Part shown: positions 35,220 to 47,367 of the stretch, in pieces
Numbering within the stretch: position 1 is the first letter of the stretch
Layout of the letters: every line of letters begins with the position of its first letter
Source: Fremontodendron californicum
Taxonomy: Eukaryota; Streptophyta; Magnoliopsida; Malvales; Malvaceae
Direction of reading: 5' to 3'
Assembly (NCBI GenBank): GCA_030761205.1
Contig: JAULJL010000027.1
Location: forward strand, 19,284,501 to 19,348,500
DNA: 64,000 bases
Program-made: the position numbers and the translations under genes
The notes under the pieces: generated by a model
The model's database searches: none
Seen by the model: the letters and a program-made list of their open reading frames with translations, nothing else
Told to the model about the DNA's origin: nothing

Positions 35220-35593
35220 ATGTTATTAATTAGTCTATGCTCTGACCTAGGTCCACCTGGTGCAAATCTATTTATTTATCACATACCTCAAGAATTTGGT
35301 GATCAAGAATTGGCTACTGCTTTTCAAGGATTTGGTAGGGTCTTAAGTGCAAAGATTTTTGTTGACAAAGCAACGGGGGTTAGTAAATGTTTTGGTAAGT
35401 GCTTTTACTTCTCAATCTTATATGAGTGTTAAGGAGTTTTCTCTCTCAAGAACCTCTCTTTGCAGGATTTGTTAGTTACGACTCTCCAGCAGTTACTCAA
35501 AATGCAATAAACATGATGAATGGATGCCAATTAGGTGGTAAGAAATTGAAGGTTCAGCTTAAGAGAGACAACAAACAGAACAAACCTTATTGA
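35220..35593 (+). CDS. 5'-truncated BRN/CELF-like RNA-binding protein, last RRM only
   Basis: Two exons, 35220-35394 and 35466-35593, give a possible 100-residue protein that is almost only one RRM domain. GPPGANLFIYHIPQEFGDQE contains RNP2 (LFIYHI). KCFGFVSYDS is RNP1, split by the intron. The end is MNGCQLGGKKLKVQLKRDNK then QNKPY and stop, as in the C-terminal RRM of Bruno-like proteins (BRN1/BRN2), which normally have three RRMs and about 350 residues. The first ten residues (MLLISLCSDL) come from unrelated upstream DNA. The old splice acceptor ACCTAG|GTCCACC is still present just inside, so the real exon starts at 35251. Introns are retained, so this is a DNA-level fragment and not a retrocopy. 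It may be a pseudogene or a one-RRM protein; I favour a relic that could still be transcribed. Confidence 0.65.
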
Positions 35594-37753
35594 TTGGGAG
35601 GTGAGTCATGGAAGGAAGCAGAAAATGTCTGTAACATGTGGTCGCATGGAACTTGGATATATTGACTGACTGCAGTATCAACATTTTGGATGGATTGAGG
35701 ATAACCTGTGGTTATATGTTTCACTCCATCCTTCTTGTAATTGCTTCATGTGATCAAAATCCCAGAAACTTGTAATTCATGGTGCATTCCATGCCTACAC
35801 GATTTGTATTCTGTGTATAATTGAATTCCATTTAAACACTAATTATTAATTTATTGATTTTTCCTCCAGAGTATCTGTTCATAGTATAATTTTGTGGGGA
35901 CATCCATGATACAATGTTCCCTAAATGTATTTTTTCCAAGTTCAATAACTTGTTTTTCTGCAATTTGATTTTTTTCCTCATCAACATACATTCTGGGAGT
36001 TTATTCAACTCCTGTGTATTTTCAGTAGAGCATTGTACTTCAGCAGTTTTCTTTTGTTCCTTGGTGCAATTTATTTTTGCTGATATATTTCTAAAAAACA
36101 TCTTCCTATTATCCTATTATAAGAATGGCTGCAGTAGTGGGTGTGTTGAGATCCAAGCTACCTGAAGTGATTAACCATGTTTCTTTTAGAGAGATGTATT
36201 CTCATCAATGATCTTCAGATATTATAAAATCATTTGTGCGATGAGGTCCTGTTATCTTTGAGGTTTTTGCATGTGATTTCCTTTCTGTCCATCTGGCCAT
36301 GTAATCTCTCCATGGCTGTCCCATGCAGATTTTTACTGGAATAAGATTTATAATGTAGGTACTTGTTTCCCTTCCCTGAAATTAGTCTTTTCATATTTTA
36401 CTTACAGTTGAAATATGTAAGATGTTTGAATTTTAAAACTTAACATCCGGTGTGCCTATCTTTACTTTCAGTGGCTTGGTTCAAGATGTTGAAGATATTT
36501 TACCTGGATGGTTCCTATCCAGCACTCTTCGTTGAAACTGGGAGGTATTTCTCATGCTCTGCTGTTTCAATTGAACATTCTCCTGCCCCTGAGTGTATCT
36601 GATATTGCAGGGTAACCAGGGACTCAACATCTCAGGTATTGCTTGTTGCTTTTATGTCGAGTATTCTTTATACTGGGATCGAGAAGCATTACAAACAATT
36701 AAGGTACCATCTATTTCATTTATGAGAATTATCATCATGACATCACTTGGATTAAAATTGGAAGTACTGTGGTGTAGGGCTTGGATCTCACTACTGACTC
36801 TCACAAGCCTATTTTCCCAGAACTATTTCTGACATGATGAACCTTTTTCCCCCTATTTTATATCTCCTTTGACTTTATGCTTGCTTATTTGTATTAGTTC
36901 ATAACTGCATCAGAATGGTCTCTTTAAGGGGCATTGTGTGGTTAGAGGTTTACTGAATTTGTAGTGTTGCTTGTTGTGCCAATATCAAGTTGATATAAAG
37001 AACTAATTCTTGGGGGTAGACTATTTTACTGGTAAATATTTTAAAACGTCATACATAGAAAAATAATAGAAGGCCAAACAACTGAAGATAAGTTTTGCCG
37101 TGTGTTTGGGATTCATTTTATATATTTTGCTTTCTCACCACTTAAATTGGCAAACTATTCTTCTACCTGATACTATTAGTGCATTTGAAAGGTTGAATCG
37201 GAACTTAGGGGGTTATGTTTCAGCATTGTATTGCATTTCTTCAATTTTAGAAGCATCTCAACTAAGGATTATATTGATCTAGTATTGTTGAAAGTAGTAA
37301 AGTAGGTGACTACCGCAAATGCCCATATTTTACAGCACTTCTTATGCTTATCTAAAATCTTAAATATTTTATGAGACTTGAGCTATGTATTCTGTTGATA
37401 TTATGTAGCAAGTTCTACGAAGTTGAAATTGCATGTTTAAGGGTGACTTAAAAGGAAAATGCTTTAGTCAATCTCAGCACCAGTCACCCGCTAAACTGCA
37501 CTGGTACTAAAATTTGGAGTAAAATTTTTGTTACTTTTTAGCTTCAAGTGGTTTATACCACCCTAATTGGTATTTAAATTGCATTTATTCACTGATGACG
37601 ATCTAGACTATAAAGTAGAGTGGATTTTTTGGACTATGCTGAAGCTTCCTAGCCTTGTTTCTTGACAAGAGGTGTTATTTTGTTCGTTTTCAGTTCCTTC
37701 CAATTCCACGTGTCTCTCTTCTTTGTCATACCATATTGTGAATATTCCTGTAG
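35594..37753. other. Former 3' UTR and intergenic/intronic DNA between two gene fragments
   Basis: No intact coding region. Base composition is less AT-rich than true intergenic DNA here, and several GT/AG-like junctions occur (around 36480-36620). The stretch may therefore be remnants of the 3' end of the BRN-like gene and of 5' introns of the acyltransferase fragment. I could not find the acyltransferase first exon. Confidence 0.4.
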
Positions 37754-38574
37754 GGTGCTTGGTAGTGGTTGCATTTTATGCTTTCTTCGCTCCTTTCCTT
37801 GGAGGGCACATCTAGGAATATGCTCTGGTTGCGACTTACTCACTGGTGGTATGTGAATTCATTTGTTTTCTTTATATTAGGGCTACAAAAAATCCTTTAT
37901 TTCTTACATTTTTGCATGAAAGATCTAAATCGCTTGCAAATTCAGAACATTTTTAATGGCCTGCTACTATGTCGGATTGGAGAATGAATTGCACTAATAT
38001 TTTTGATCCATGTTAAGATATAAGTTATTGCAATGAAGACTATATGGTGCTTGGCCTGTCTGCAAATAATTTTTGGTGAAAAAATAAGTGATTTCACTTT
38101 TCATTCTGCATAATGCAGTCTACAAACATAACCATTGAATCTTATGTCACTACCATTATTCTTGTGATTGCAATGCAGGCACTCCTCATTTTTATTCTCT
38201 ATGTTCGGTGTACTGCAATTAACCCTGCTGATCCTGGCATCATGTCAAAATTTAATGGTGGAACAAACAAATTTGGTATAAAGCATGGGTTATCAGTGAA
38301 GGATTTACCCAGAAAATTTGATGAATTTGGCAGTGGGCTGCATTCATCCCCATCAACAGTTTCCAGAAGTTCCATAGCACCACCGAACTCAAGTAAGAGA
38401 GGTTTAGTGGGAGATCCTGGAACAGTAGATGCTCCAGCACAGTCTGCAACCAGGAAATCTTGTTGCATTGGAGGAATTTTTTGTGCCTTATTTGTTCATG
38501 AAGATTGTCGCAAGCAGGAAGCGGCTGCTGAGCAAGGCAGTGAAGATATGATATTTCGTCTTGAGAAGTTTTAA
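37754..38574 (+). pseudogene. DHHC palmitoyltransferase (PAT18-22-like) fragment
   Basis: Two exon remnants, 37754-37848 and 38179-38574, are joined by an intact GT..AG intron. The first gives LVVVAFYAFFAPFLGGHI, then an in-frame TAG (37813-37815) where the family has Trp, then EYALVATYSLV. The second gives ILYVRCTAINPADPGIMSKF and a Ser-rich linker with SSPSTVSRSS. It then gives HEDCRKQEAAAEQGSEDM and a stop before the zinc-binding CRD and the DHHC motif. Active enzymes need that DHHC cysteine to pass palmitate to target proteins, and no DHHC sequence follows. It therefore has a premature stop, no first exon and no catalytic domain. The second exon is otherwise open for 132 codons, so decay is recent or the fragment is under weak constraint. 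Confidence 0.85.
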
Positions 38575-39715
38575 CCCTTTGATTTTGGGGTGAAGACCAA
38601 TAGTTAAAGAAACCTTGGCATGAATGAATCTCTAGTTCATAGGAGCAAAATTCCAGAAGTTCCATATTAATAGGAAGCTGTTACTTCTAATTCTGCGGAA
38701 CTTGCTTTGAGAATGAAAGCCTGATATGTATTTTTTGCTGTCACATTGAAGCACAAAGTAATTAACTATTTTGAAGGGACTTGACTTTAAGCTACCTCTA
38801 TTTTAATGAAACAAATATTTTTGAATTGAGTTTAATATTGTTGGGAATTCTCTTATGACAACTGAATTTGGAGCATATAGTTGTTCTTAGTATTGGGCAT
38901 ATTTTTGAATTGAATTTGGGATAACTAAGGATGTTCAGTTTCATTTTCAGTTTCATTCTTACTATTGGGCATATAGTTGTTCTTAGTAAGGATGCTGGAG
39001 CAGCTGTTCATATAGTAATAAAATTTGCATTTCCTGTTTTCACCATAAGCTGTTCATATATTTTTGTGAACTTGTGATTTGAATTGGTAATTAATAACTT
39101 GAGGCAATTCTTGTGTTTGCAATACATAGCCATTGATTTTGTGCATTTCACTTGGATGAGATTAAAGCCCCTGTAAAAGAAGTAAAAGAAGTTGGAACAT
39201 ATCTACAACTATTATATCTTCTCTACATAATCTACTGAAATCTTTATTATTATGAGAAATTGAACCTTCACATTCAACAGCATTAGGAGATTCTGAATTC
39301 GAAGGACGATCCTCATGAAAATATTGTGTTCTAGAATCCATTATAATTCTGAAGAAAAAAAAAACAAAAAAACATATATCTTTCTTCGGCAATAAATTAA
39401 ATTGTATTACTTAAAATTTAGATATTCCCTAAACAAGTAAAATTAACGGTTCCATGTAAATGCTATAACTTAAACATTCTATTAAGTAACCCATCAAAAT
39501 CACTACCCATGAAAATATGCAATTATGAATATTATATAATTTATAACCATTAAAATAACCGGTTTCATGAAAATTGTATTAGTTAAACATTCTATTCACT
39601 AACCCATGAAAATATTTTTGAATATTACACATTTTATAACAAGTAAAAAAGGTGATTCCATGAAAATTATATAACTTAAACATGAAAATTATATAACACA
39701 TTGTATACTAACCTT
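38575..39715. other. Intergenic DNA before the satellite
   Basis: No gene. A local imperfect repeat (GCATATAGTTGTTCTTAGTA) occurs at about 38873 and 38968. AT-rich sequence with CATGAAAATTATATAAC words (39440-39700) leads into the satellite. Confidence 0.5.
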
Positions 39716-41872
39716 TATCAAGTCCATATGTAATTTATCAAGTCCATATGTAATTCTCCAAGTTCATATGTAATTTTCCATGTCCATATGTAATTCGGGA
39801 ATTTCTCAAGTTCATATGTAATTTATCAAGTTCATATGTAATTTCTCCAAATTCATATGTAATTTCCCATGTCCATATGTAATTCGGGAATTTCTCAAGT
39901 TCATATGTAATTTATCAAGTCCATATGTAATTCTCCAAGTTCATATGTAATTTCCCATGTCCATATGTAATTCGGGAATTTCTCAAGTTCATATGTAATT
40001 TATCAAGTCCATATGTAATTCTCCAAGTTCATATGTAATTTCTCATGTCCATATGTAATTCGGGAATTTCTCAAGTTCATATGTAATTTATCAAGTCCAT
40101 ATGTAATTCTCCAAGTTCATATGTAATTTTCCATGTCCATATGTAATTCGGGAATTTCTCAAGTTCATATGTAATTTATCAAGTCCATATGTAATTCTCC
40201 AAGTTCATATGTAATTTTCCATGTCCATATGTAATTCGAGAATTTCTCAAGTTCATATGTAATTTATCAAGTCCATATGTAATTCTCCAAGTTCATATGT
40301 AATTTCTCATGTCCATATGTAATTCGGGAATTTCTCAAGTTTATATGTAATTTATCAAGTCCATATGTAATTCTCAAAGTTCATATGTAATTTCCCATGT
40401 CCATATGTAATTCGGGAATTTCTCAAGTTCATATGTAATTTATCAAGTCCATATGTAATTCTCCAAGTTCATATGTAATTTCCCATGTCCATATGTAATT
40501 CGGGAATTACTCAAGTTCATATGTAATTTATCAAGTCCATATGTAATTCTCCAAGTTCATATGTAATTTCCCATGTCCATATGTAATTCGGGAATTTCTC
40601 AAGTTCATATGTAATTTATCAAGTCCATATGTAATTCTCCAAGTTCATATGTAATTTCCCATGTCCATATGTAATTCGGGAATTTCTCAAGTTCATATGT
40701 AATTTATCAAGTCCATATGTAATTCTCCAAGTTCATATGTAATTTCCCATGTCCATATGTAATTCGGGAATTTCTCAAGTTCATATGTAATTTATCAAGT
40801 CCATATGTAATTCTCCAAGTTCATATGTAATTTCCCATGTCCATATGTAATTCGGGAATTACTCAAGTTCATATGTAATTTATCAAGTCCATATGTAATT
40901 CTCCAAGTTCATATGTAATTTCCCATGTCCATATGTAATTCGGGAATTTCTCAAGTTCATATGTAATTTATCAAGTCCATATGTAATTCTCCAAGTTCAT
41001 ATGTAATTTCCCATGTCCATATGTAATTCGGGAATTTCTCAAGTTCATATGTAATTTATCAAGTCCATATGTAATTCTCCAAGTTCATATGTAATTTCCC
41101 ATGTCCATATGTAATTCGGGAATTTCTCAAGTTCATATGTAATTTATCAAGTCCATATGTAATTCTCCAAGTTCATATGTAATTTCTCATGTCCATATGT
41201 AATTCGGGAATTTCTCAAGTTCATATGTAATTTATCAAGTCCATATGTAATTCTCCAAGTTCATATGTAATTTCCCATGTCCATATGTAATTCGGGAATT
41301 TCTCAAGTTCATATGTAATTTATCAAGTCCATATGTAATTCTCCAAGTTCATATGTAATTTTCCATGTCCATATGTAATTCGGGAATTTCTCAAGTTCAT
41401 ATGTAATTTATCAAGTCCATATGTAATTCTTCAAGTTCATATGTAATTTCCCATGTCCATATGTAATTCGGGAATTTCTCAAGTTCATATGTAATTTATC
41501 AAGTCCATATGTAATTCTCCAAGTTCATATGTAATTTTCCATGTCCATATGTAATTCGGGAATTTCTCAAGTTCATATGTAATTTATCAAGTCCATATGT
41601 AATTCTCCAATTCATATGTAATTTTCCATGTCCATATGTAATTCGGGAATTTCTCAAGTTCATATGTAATTTATCAAGTCCATATGTAATTCTCCAAGTT
41701 CATATGTAATTTCTCATGTTCATATGTAATTTTTCATATGTAATTTTTCAAGTTCATATGTAATTTATCAAGTCCATATGTAATTTTTCAATTTCTCAAG
41801 TTGATATGTAATTTTTCATGTTTTATATGTAATTCGTCGAAGTTAATATGTAATTTATCAAGTGCATATGTA
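39716..41872. repeat. Higher-order satellite: 88-bp unit of four 20-bp subunits plus 8 bp
   Basis: About 22 units. Each consists of four 20-bp subunits ending CATATGTAATT (TCTCAAGTTCATATGTAATT; TATCAAGTCCATATGTAATT; CTCCAAGTTCATATGTAATT; TCCCATGTCCATATGTAATT) followed by CGGGAATT. The units are nearly identical in the centre; a few scattered changes recur (TTCCATG or TCTCATG for TCCCATG). The last 150 bp and the first 60 bp are simpler 20-21-bp repeats without the CGGGAATT spacer. There are no open reading frames. It lies between the acyltransferase relic and the serine-rich gene. Confidence 0.97.
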
Positions 41873-42346
41873 AAAAATTGTGACCTGATAACCTGCTACT
41901 CAGGTTTCCCAATTTGGAGCTTACCATAAGAAACTTACGGTAGAACTCCCCAGGACGGCAATAGAAGAATGGGGATAATAACATAATAATAATAAATAAT
42001 AAAAGAAAAAGAAAAAGAAAAAAAAGAGTAGAATAGACCAACGTCTACATTTCTATTTTGTACAGGCAAAGAAAGCAAAGGCATCCAGTAACCGGTTTCA
42101 AAAGTTTGAAAAAATAGCATGACGTGGCTGCTTTGTAGAAAAGAGCGCCTGTCCTTGTCCTATACCCAAATACTAGTGGCCCAGTCGGAAACCCTACAGT
42201 CTGCCCCCAATCATCCTCTTCTTTCTTCTTCTTCTTCTTCTTCTTCAGATCCACACCTGTCGCTGAACTTTTCATCCAGTCGGCGCAACTCACAGGCGCC
42301 CGAATTTCAACAACAGCAACAGTAACAGCAACGGCAAAGTCACAGG

Positions 42347-44738
42347 ATGATCCTCCCTCCTCCGTCCCCTGGGATGCTGCAGGTATACCCTCCTCCTCCG
42401 CCGCCTAATTTCAAATTTCAATTGATTCATGAAGAAAGACTAGCTACACCATTGATCTGTATTTGTATTCTCTCATTCTTAGTCAAAACCTGCTCATTCA
42501 AGAGGGAAAAAGGGTCATAATGGGGAAGATGGTGCTTCTACATCTGAGCAGCAGTCAAATGAGAAACAACAACAACATCCTTTTCACTTGTCTGATGAGT
42601 ATCCCGTAAGTGCCAATCCAATTATTATAATATGAGTATTTACCTTGACTTAGGCTCTCCCTGTTATGGAATAGAATAGAATAGATCCCCAGTCCCCACC
42701 ATTAAAAGAAAAAAGAAGATAAGATAATGCTAAGACAATGAAATACTGGAAATGGCTCCTTGAAAATTATGAATATATGTTGCCTTTCTTATAGCAGGGG
42801 TCTAGAAGAGCATTCCAACAACTTGTCGAAAACACCATCGCTAGCAGCAACAGCCATGTAAATTCATCCTCTTCTTCTGCTTCTGGTTCCATTGAAGCAC
42901 CAAGGGGTTGTCTCAGGTTCTTGCTCTCTCACTGTTCTTCTTCTTCTTCTTCTTCTTCTTCTAAAACCCCTTTGAATCGCAATTGTCCCACAACCACAAC
43001 AGCTCATTTCATCTCCAAAACCCCCAAATCTGCTCGCATTTCCAAACCCTTCTATTTCATGAAGGAAAATTCTTCGTCCAACTCCAAACCCATTTCCAAC
43101 AAACTAAACCGAGTTAAGAAATCCCAATCTTCCAAAAAACCAACTTTAAAAACTCCTGCTTTTTTGGGTTCCAATAATACCGCTCCTGTAATTGAGTCGC
43201 TTTCTGTGTCTCAAGACTTGTCGAAGAAGCTGCCTGAGGAGTCCGAGGAGCTCCAGTTCACTCCTATGGCTGTGAGTAAGATTGCAAATTGTTCAGCTTT
43301 GGATTGTCTAGTTGCTGGTATTGGTAATCATAAGAATAGGCTTATCGATGATGACAAATCAAACACTAGCTCTAGTAACACTAAAACCCCACCCCTTCAG
43401 GCTTCATTTTCTCCAGATATCAACTCTACCACAACCACAACCACAGCCACAGCCACAGCAGTCACTCCTGCCTGTTATGGTGCTGGTCATCTCATTTCTG
43501 GGGTTACTGACAAGAGAAAATGTAGGGCTAGAGGTGTACTGGCTGTAGCTCCATCAGGATCAGCTGATGATGATATGTCAAACGATAATTCTAACAATGT
43601 TGACTTTGAAGAAGATTATGCTACAGGACTCATTAATGAATTTAGTGTTTCCATGCTCCCTTCACCTGCTGAGGCTTCAATGCATTGGCTTTTGTCTCCG
43701 TGTCATGAGAACAACAACGAGGATGACAACGAAAATTCTGCTCCTTTGCACGGCTTGCTCGAACCTAAAACACTTCCTTCTCCTTCCTCACCATTATCTG
43801 ATCTTGACTTTTCTTTCGATTGCTGTAATTTCAGCAATAACACAAGTGATGCTACTAATAGCAGAACTGGAAAGAGCCAAAGGAGCATAAATGATTTGCT
43901 TATTTCCACTCAAGTCCCTCAGTTTAAAGTACGTTTGGATTCTTTATGTGACTCTGCTCTTGTTTCATCTTCTCAAAATGCCACACCTCATTCCAGAGCT
44001 GTTCCCCTGAAAGAAGTGGAAAAACACTGCTACAATATTGATGGAGGAAACTCTCCATTCTCTGCGGATACATTAGGGAGTGAAAATGTTATGCAAACCC
44101 CAAACTCTGACTCAAGCCTGGAAAGACCTGTTGGGCTGTCATTTTCAAGTGCAAAGGATCACAAGAGACATCACCTTCATTCTGAGCTACTTTCAGTGGC
44201 TGAAGATCTCCGGATGGCAAGCTTGTCTCCCAAGAGCCATGTATCAATATGGGATACAACCGGTTCTAGTATTATGTTCGATCATTTGACTTCACCTTCC
44301 AATTCCATGGATCTTTCTCAGTTTCAGAAATTTTTAGATGATCAATATTTGTGGACATCGAATTCTACATTCGAGGATGTGTCACAATCCCAAATGAGAA
44401 TATCCTGGAGGGAAGGATTAGTAAGTCGGATTTTTGAGATGGATGAGTTTGATAGCTGCAGATGCCTATCAGATGAAGAGGAAGACTTAAATGTCAATAT
44501 CAGTGACCCATTCAAATCCTGCCAAAGTCTTGAGATCAATGTTGATGTAGGGAATGTTCCAACTTTAACTAATGCTTGTGGGTCTACTGAATTTCGAGAT
44601 GGTGAAAGCAAAGAAAAGCTTCATTCTCCAGTACAATGTTCATATGCAGAGTCCATTAGCACTGATGGAGGTGGTTTGGCTCGTTCAGCGGATTCAGATT
44701 GGAACCTTTGCTACAAGAACAATTTGTTTGAGGTCTAG
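42347..44738 (+). CDS. Serine-rich plant protein of unknown function, 699 residues
   Basis: Three exons: 42347-42382 (MILPPPSPGMLQ), 42483-42605, 42798-44738, all GT..AG and in frame. The acceptor of exon 3 is a tandem TAG-CAG, so proteins with or without an extra Gln are possible. The motif IEAPRGCLRFLLSH (85-98) follows a short basic/hydrophobic segment (RRAFQQLVENTI) and precedes a long poly-Ser tract. The remainder is low-complexity and acidic, rich in Ser, Asn and Asp. Islands that look conserved are ELQFTPMAVSKIA, LPSPAEASMHWLLSPC, FSADTLGSENVMQTPNSDSS, ISWREGLVSRIFEMDEFDSC and RCLSDEEED. No membrane segment or enzymatic domain is visible. The composition suggests a largely disordered, probably nuclear or cytosolic regulatory protein. 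I recognise it only as a plant-specific uncharacterised family. CTT repeats at 42220-42245 lie in the 5' leader. Confidence 0.85.
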
Positions 44739-45283
44739 TTCATGATCTAATTCCTTAACTCCACTCTTGTATTTTCTGTGTTTGTTAGTTTCTCTTTTAA
44801 TTTCTTCTCTTTAATATTCTTCATTTATGAAATTTTACTCTTAACTATATCTATGGAGCTCTTTTCAGACAAACTTTCATATCTCTGTACTTGCAGTGAA
44901 AACTTGTACTTCAGACTTAATCTTTACTAGTTGCTTATTTGAGGGGAATGTGATACACACCATAGTGTAACCAAAATTTCAGAAAAAATAAATTCCAAAA
45001 ACAAAAATCAGAAGAAAAAAAACGAAAATCAAATCTAAAAAAAAGTAAAGAGGTCAGAAGCAAAATTGGAAAAAAAGCTAAAATCAGAATCGGATTTGCC
45101 AAGACAGATTCGATTTAGAGTTAATTAAACCCATGTGTCATTATATACAATATTATATACTAAGGTGTTTCATCGGTCGATCTGGTTGGATTAGGCTCGA
45201 GTAAGGAAAATTTAAATTTGGCTTTTGAAACAGGGAATACATGCACCTATTACTGAGTTAAAAAGTTTTAGGTGCAGAATTGT
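44739..45283. other. 3' UTR and intergenic DNA after the serine-rich gene
   Basis: 3' UTR to roughly 44950, followed by A-rich sequence (44990-45060). No gene or clear transposon end. Confidence 0.45.
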
Positions 45284-47134
45284 AATTATTTAAAAATGAA
45301 TAATAACGGACTAAAAAATACAAACAAAAATTTTAATAATTGCTTTATTAATAAAAGTAAAAAAGCTTGAACAATACAATCGTAAATTTGGTACACAAAC
45401 TAAAAAAAATTGCAATTTGGTACACAAACTAAAAAATAAAATTTATTATTTTATTTGTAATATATTTCTATGATAACAATGGATTTACTTGAATTACTTT
45501 CAACTAAAGATGTAATGAGATAATATTATATCCATATTTTAATGTTTTTTTTTTTAAGTTTTGACATGAGAAATAGATAATATATCCTTTAATTATACCT
45601 TACCTGGCCTAATTTTAATTTTAATTTTTTTCTTTTCATTGTTTTTGATAATTCCATACTCATTCTCTCTCCAAACTTGTCTGTTGGCCTGAGGTTTGTA
45701 GGAGAAAAATCAAAAGGATTTTGCTGACGAGTATTTTAAAGGTACTTTTTAAAGTTATCATATATAGTAATATTTTCATTCAACGCATTGAAAATAATGA
45801 ATAAAATTATCAACTACTGCATTTAATATAATGTTATTATTATAAATTGTATATTAACTAATTTTAAAAAATAACTTAAGGGCATTGGTTAACGAAACTT
45901 AAATCAAAAAAGAAAATAGTGTTTTGAAAAAAATGAGTTCAAAGAGAGTGGGCTTTCCTGTTGATATTGTCAATGATTTTGATTATTCAAATAATATGAT
46001 ATGTCTCAATTATATATGAGTTCTTCATCAAAGGTTGAATCTGCTAAAATTCAACCTTGTTTTGTTTTACATTTTTTCCCCAACGGTTGAATCATTCAGT
46101 TTTGCCATAAAATCTTAAAGGGTTTCTGAATTTGTCTCTTTTTTGGATCTGCATGATGTTTCTTAACCTCTAGTACTTGTATATGAAGGTTGGGGTTGTT
46201 GGCCAATGGTAGATTTCATGATTTACGCATATCGTATTGTGTTGTGTCAGGTTTCGTATTTTTTTATTAGTTGTATAAATATAAAAACAATAAAATTATT
46301 AAATATGTTTAAATTTTAAATACGAATAAAAGACGTGTATTAAACGTATCATATTAATCGTATTTAAACATGTCATGTCGTGTTTATTATACTATTCTAA
46401 ATGTGTCGTGTCCGTATCGCATTTTTATATCGTGTCTAAAATTATTAAATCTAGCTAATGGACTAAAAACTAAAAAGAAATTTTCATTTTAATGTACACA
46501 TGTCCAAAGGCCTGGTCTGGACATAGATATTTTTAATTTGACTCAATCTAGTTCAACCGGAATTATAGTTTATGAATAAAAAATATTTTTTAAATACTTT
46601 TATAAATTAAGTAAGAAAAAAAAAATTGACCGCAGCCCAATCCGAACGTGCATGTTCTTTCTTTTCTTCATTTTTTCCTCAATCATATCATAATATTGTT
46701 TCAGCCCTCATCAGTCTTTACCAAATTTTGTTTATCTAACTCCCAACAATTTGCATTTGCTGACAAGACAAAAGAGGGAGAGAATATAATTAAGGAGAGA
46801 ATTATTGTATTTTCTTATAAGTAGAGAAAATATATATTTGTATTTAATTTTTTTATGATTTTGTCTGCCTGATTATATAATAACTAATTAATTGAAAAAC
46901 TCAATTTGATTTCTTTATCCAAAATTGAAAAAAAAAAAAAAGAAAAAGAAAGAAAAACTCATATATATATATATTTATTCATGTATGAAAATTATTTAAT
47001 ACATCAACAAGTAAAATTTTTAAACTCTATATATATGTTCATTTGGACTATAATTGAAGTAATTATAACATAATTACTTCAAAAAATAGATTAACATAAT
47101 CACCAAACAGACACAAATCAATTATATAAATCTA

Positions 47135-47174
<40 letters not shown>

Positions 47175-47367
47175 ATGGATTCATTTATGTCAGTGTAAAA
47201 TTAATTTAGCTTTATACGTTTTAATACTTTTTTATATGATTTATATTTATTTAATCCGATTGTTGTATTTAATGTTCTATTCATGAAAATCGTGCACGTC
47301 AAATTTCAAGTAAATTAAAAATGTTTAATTATTTGTTTGATTTAAAAAAAAATTTCAATCATTAAAT

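Noticed and set aside
39716..41872. CRISPR-like regular repeats
   Set aside because: The spacers are not unique: every unit is the same 88 bp. The context is a plant nuclear genome, so this is a satellite.
43312..43890. Alternative plus-strand frames inside the serine-rich gene
   Set aside because: They are out-of-frame shadows of exon 3, caused by simple codon repeats such as CCA/ACA tracts.
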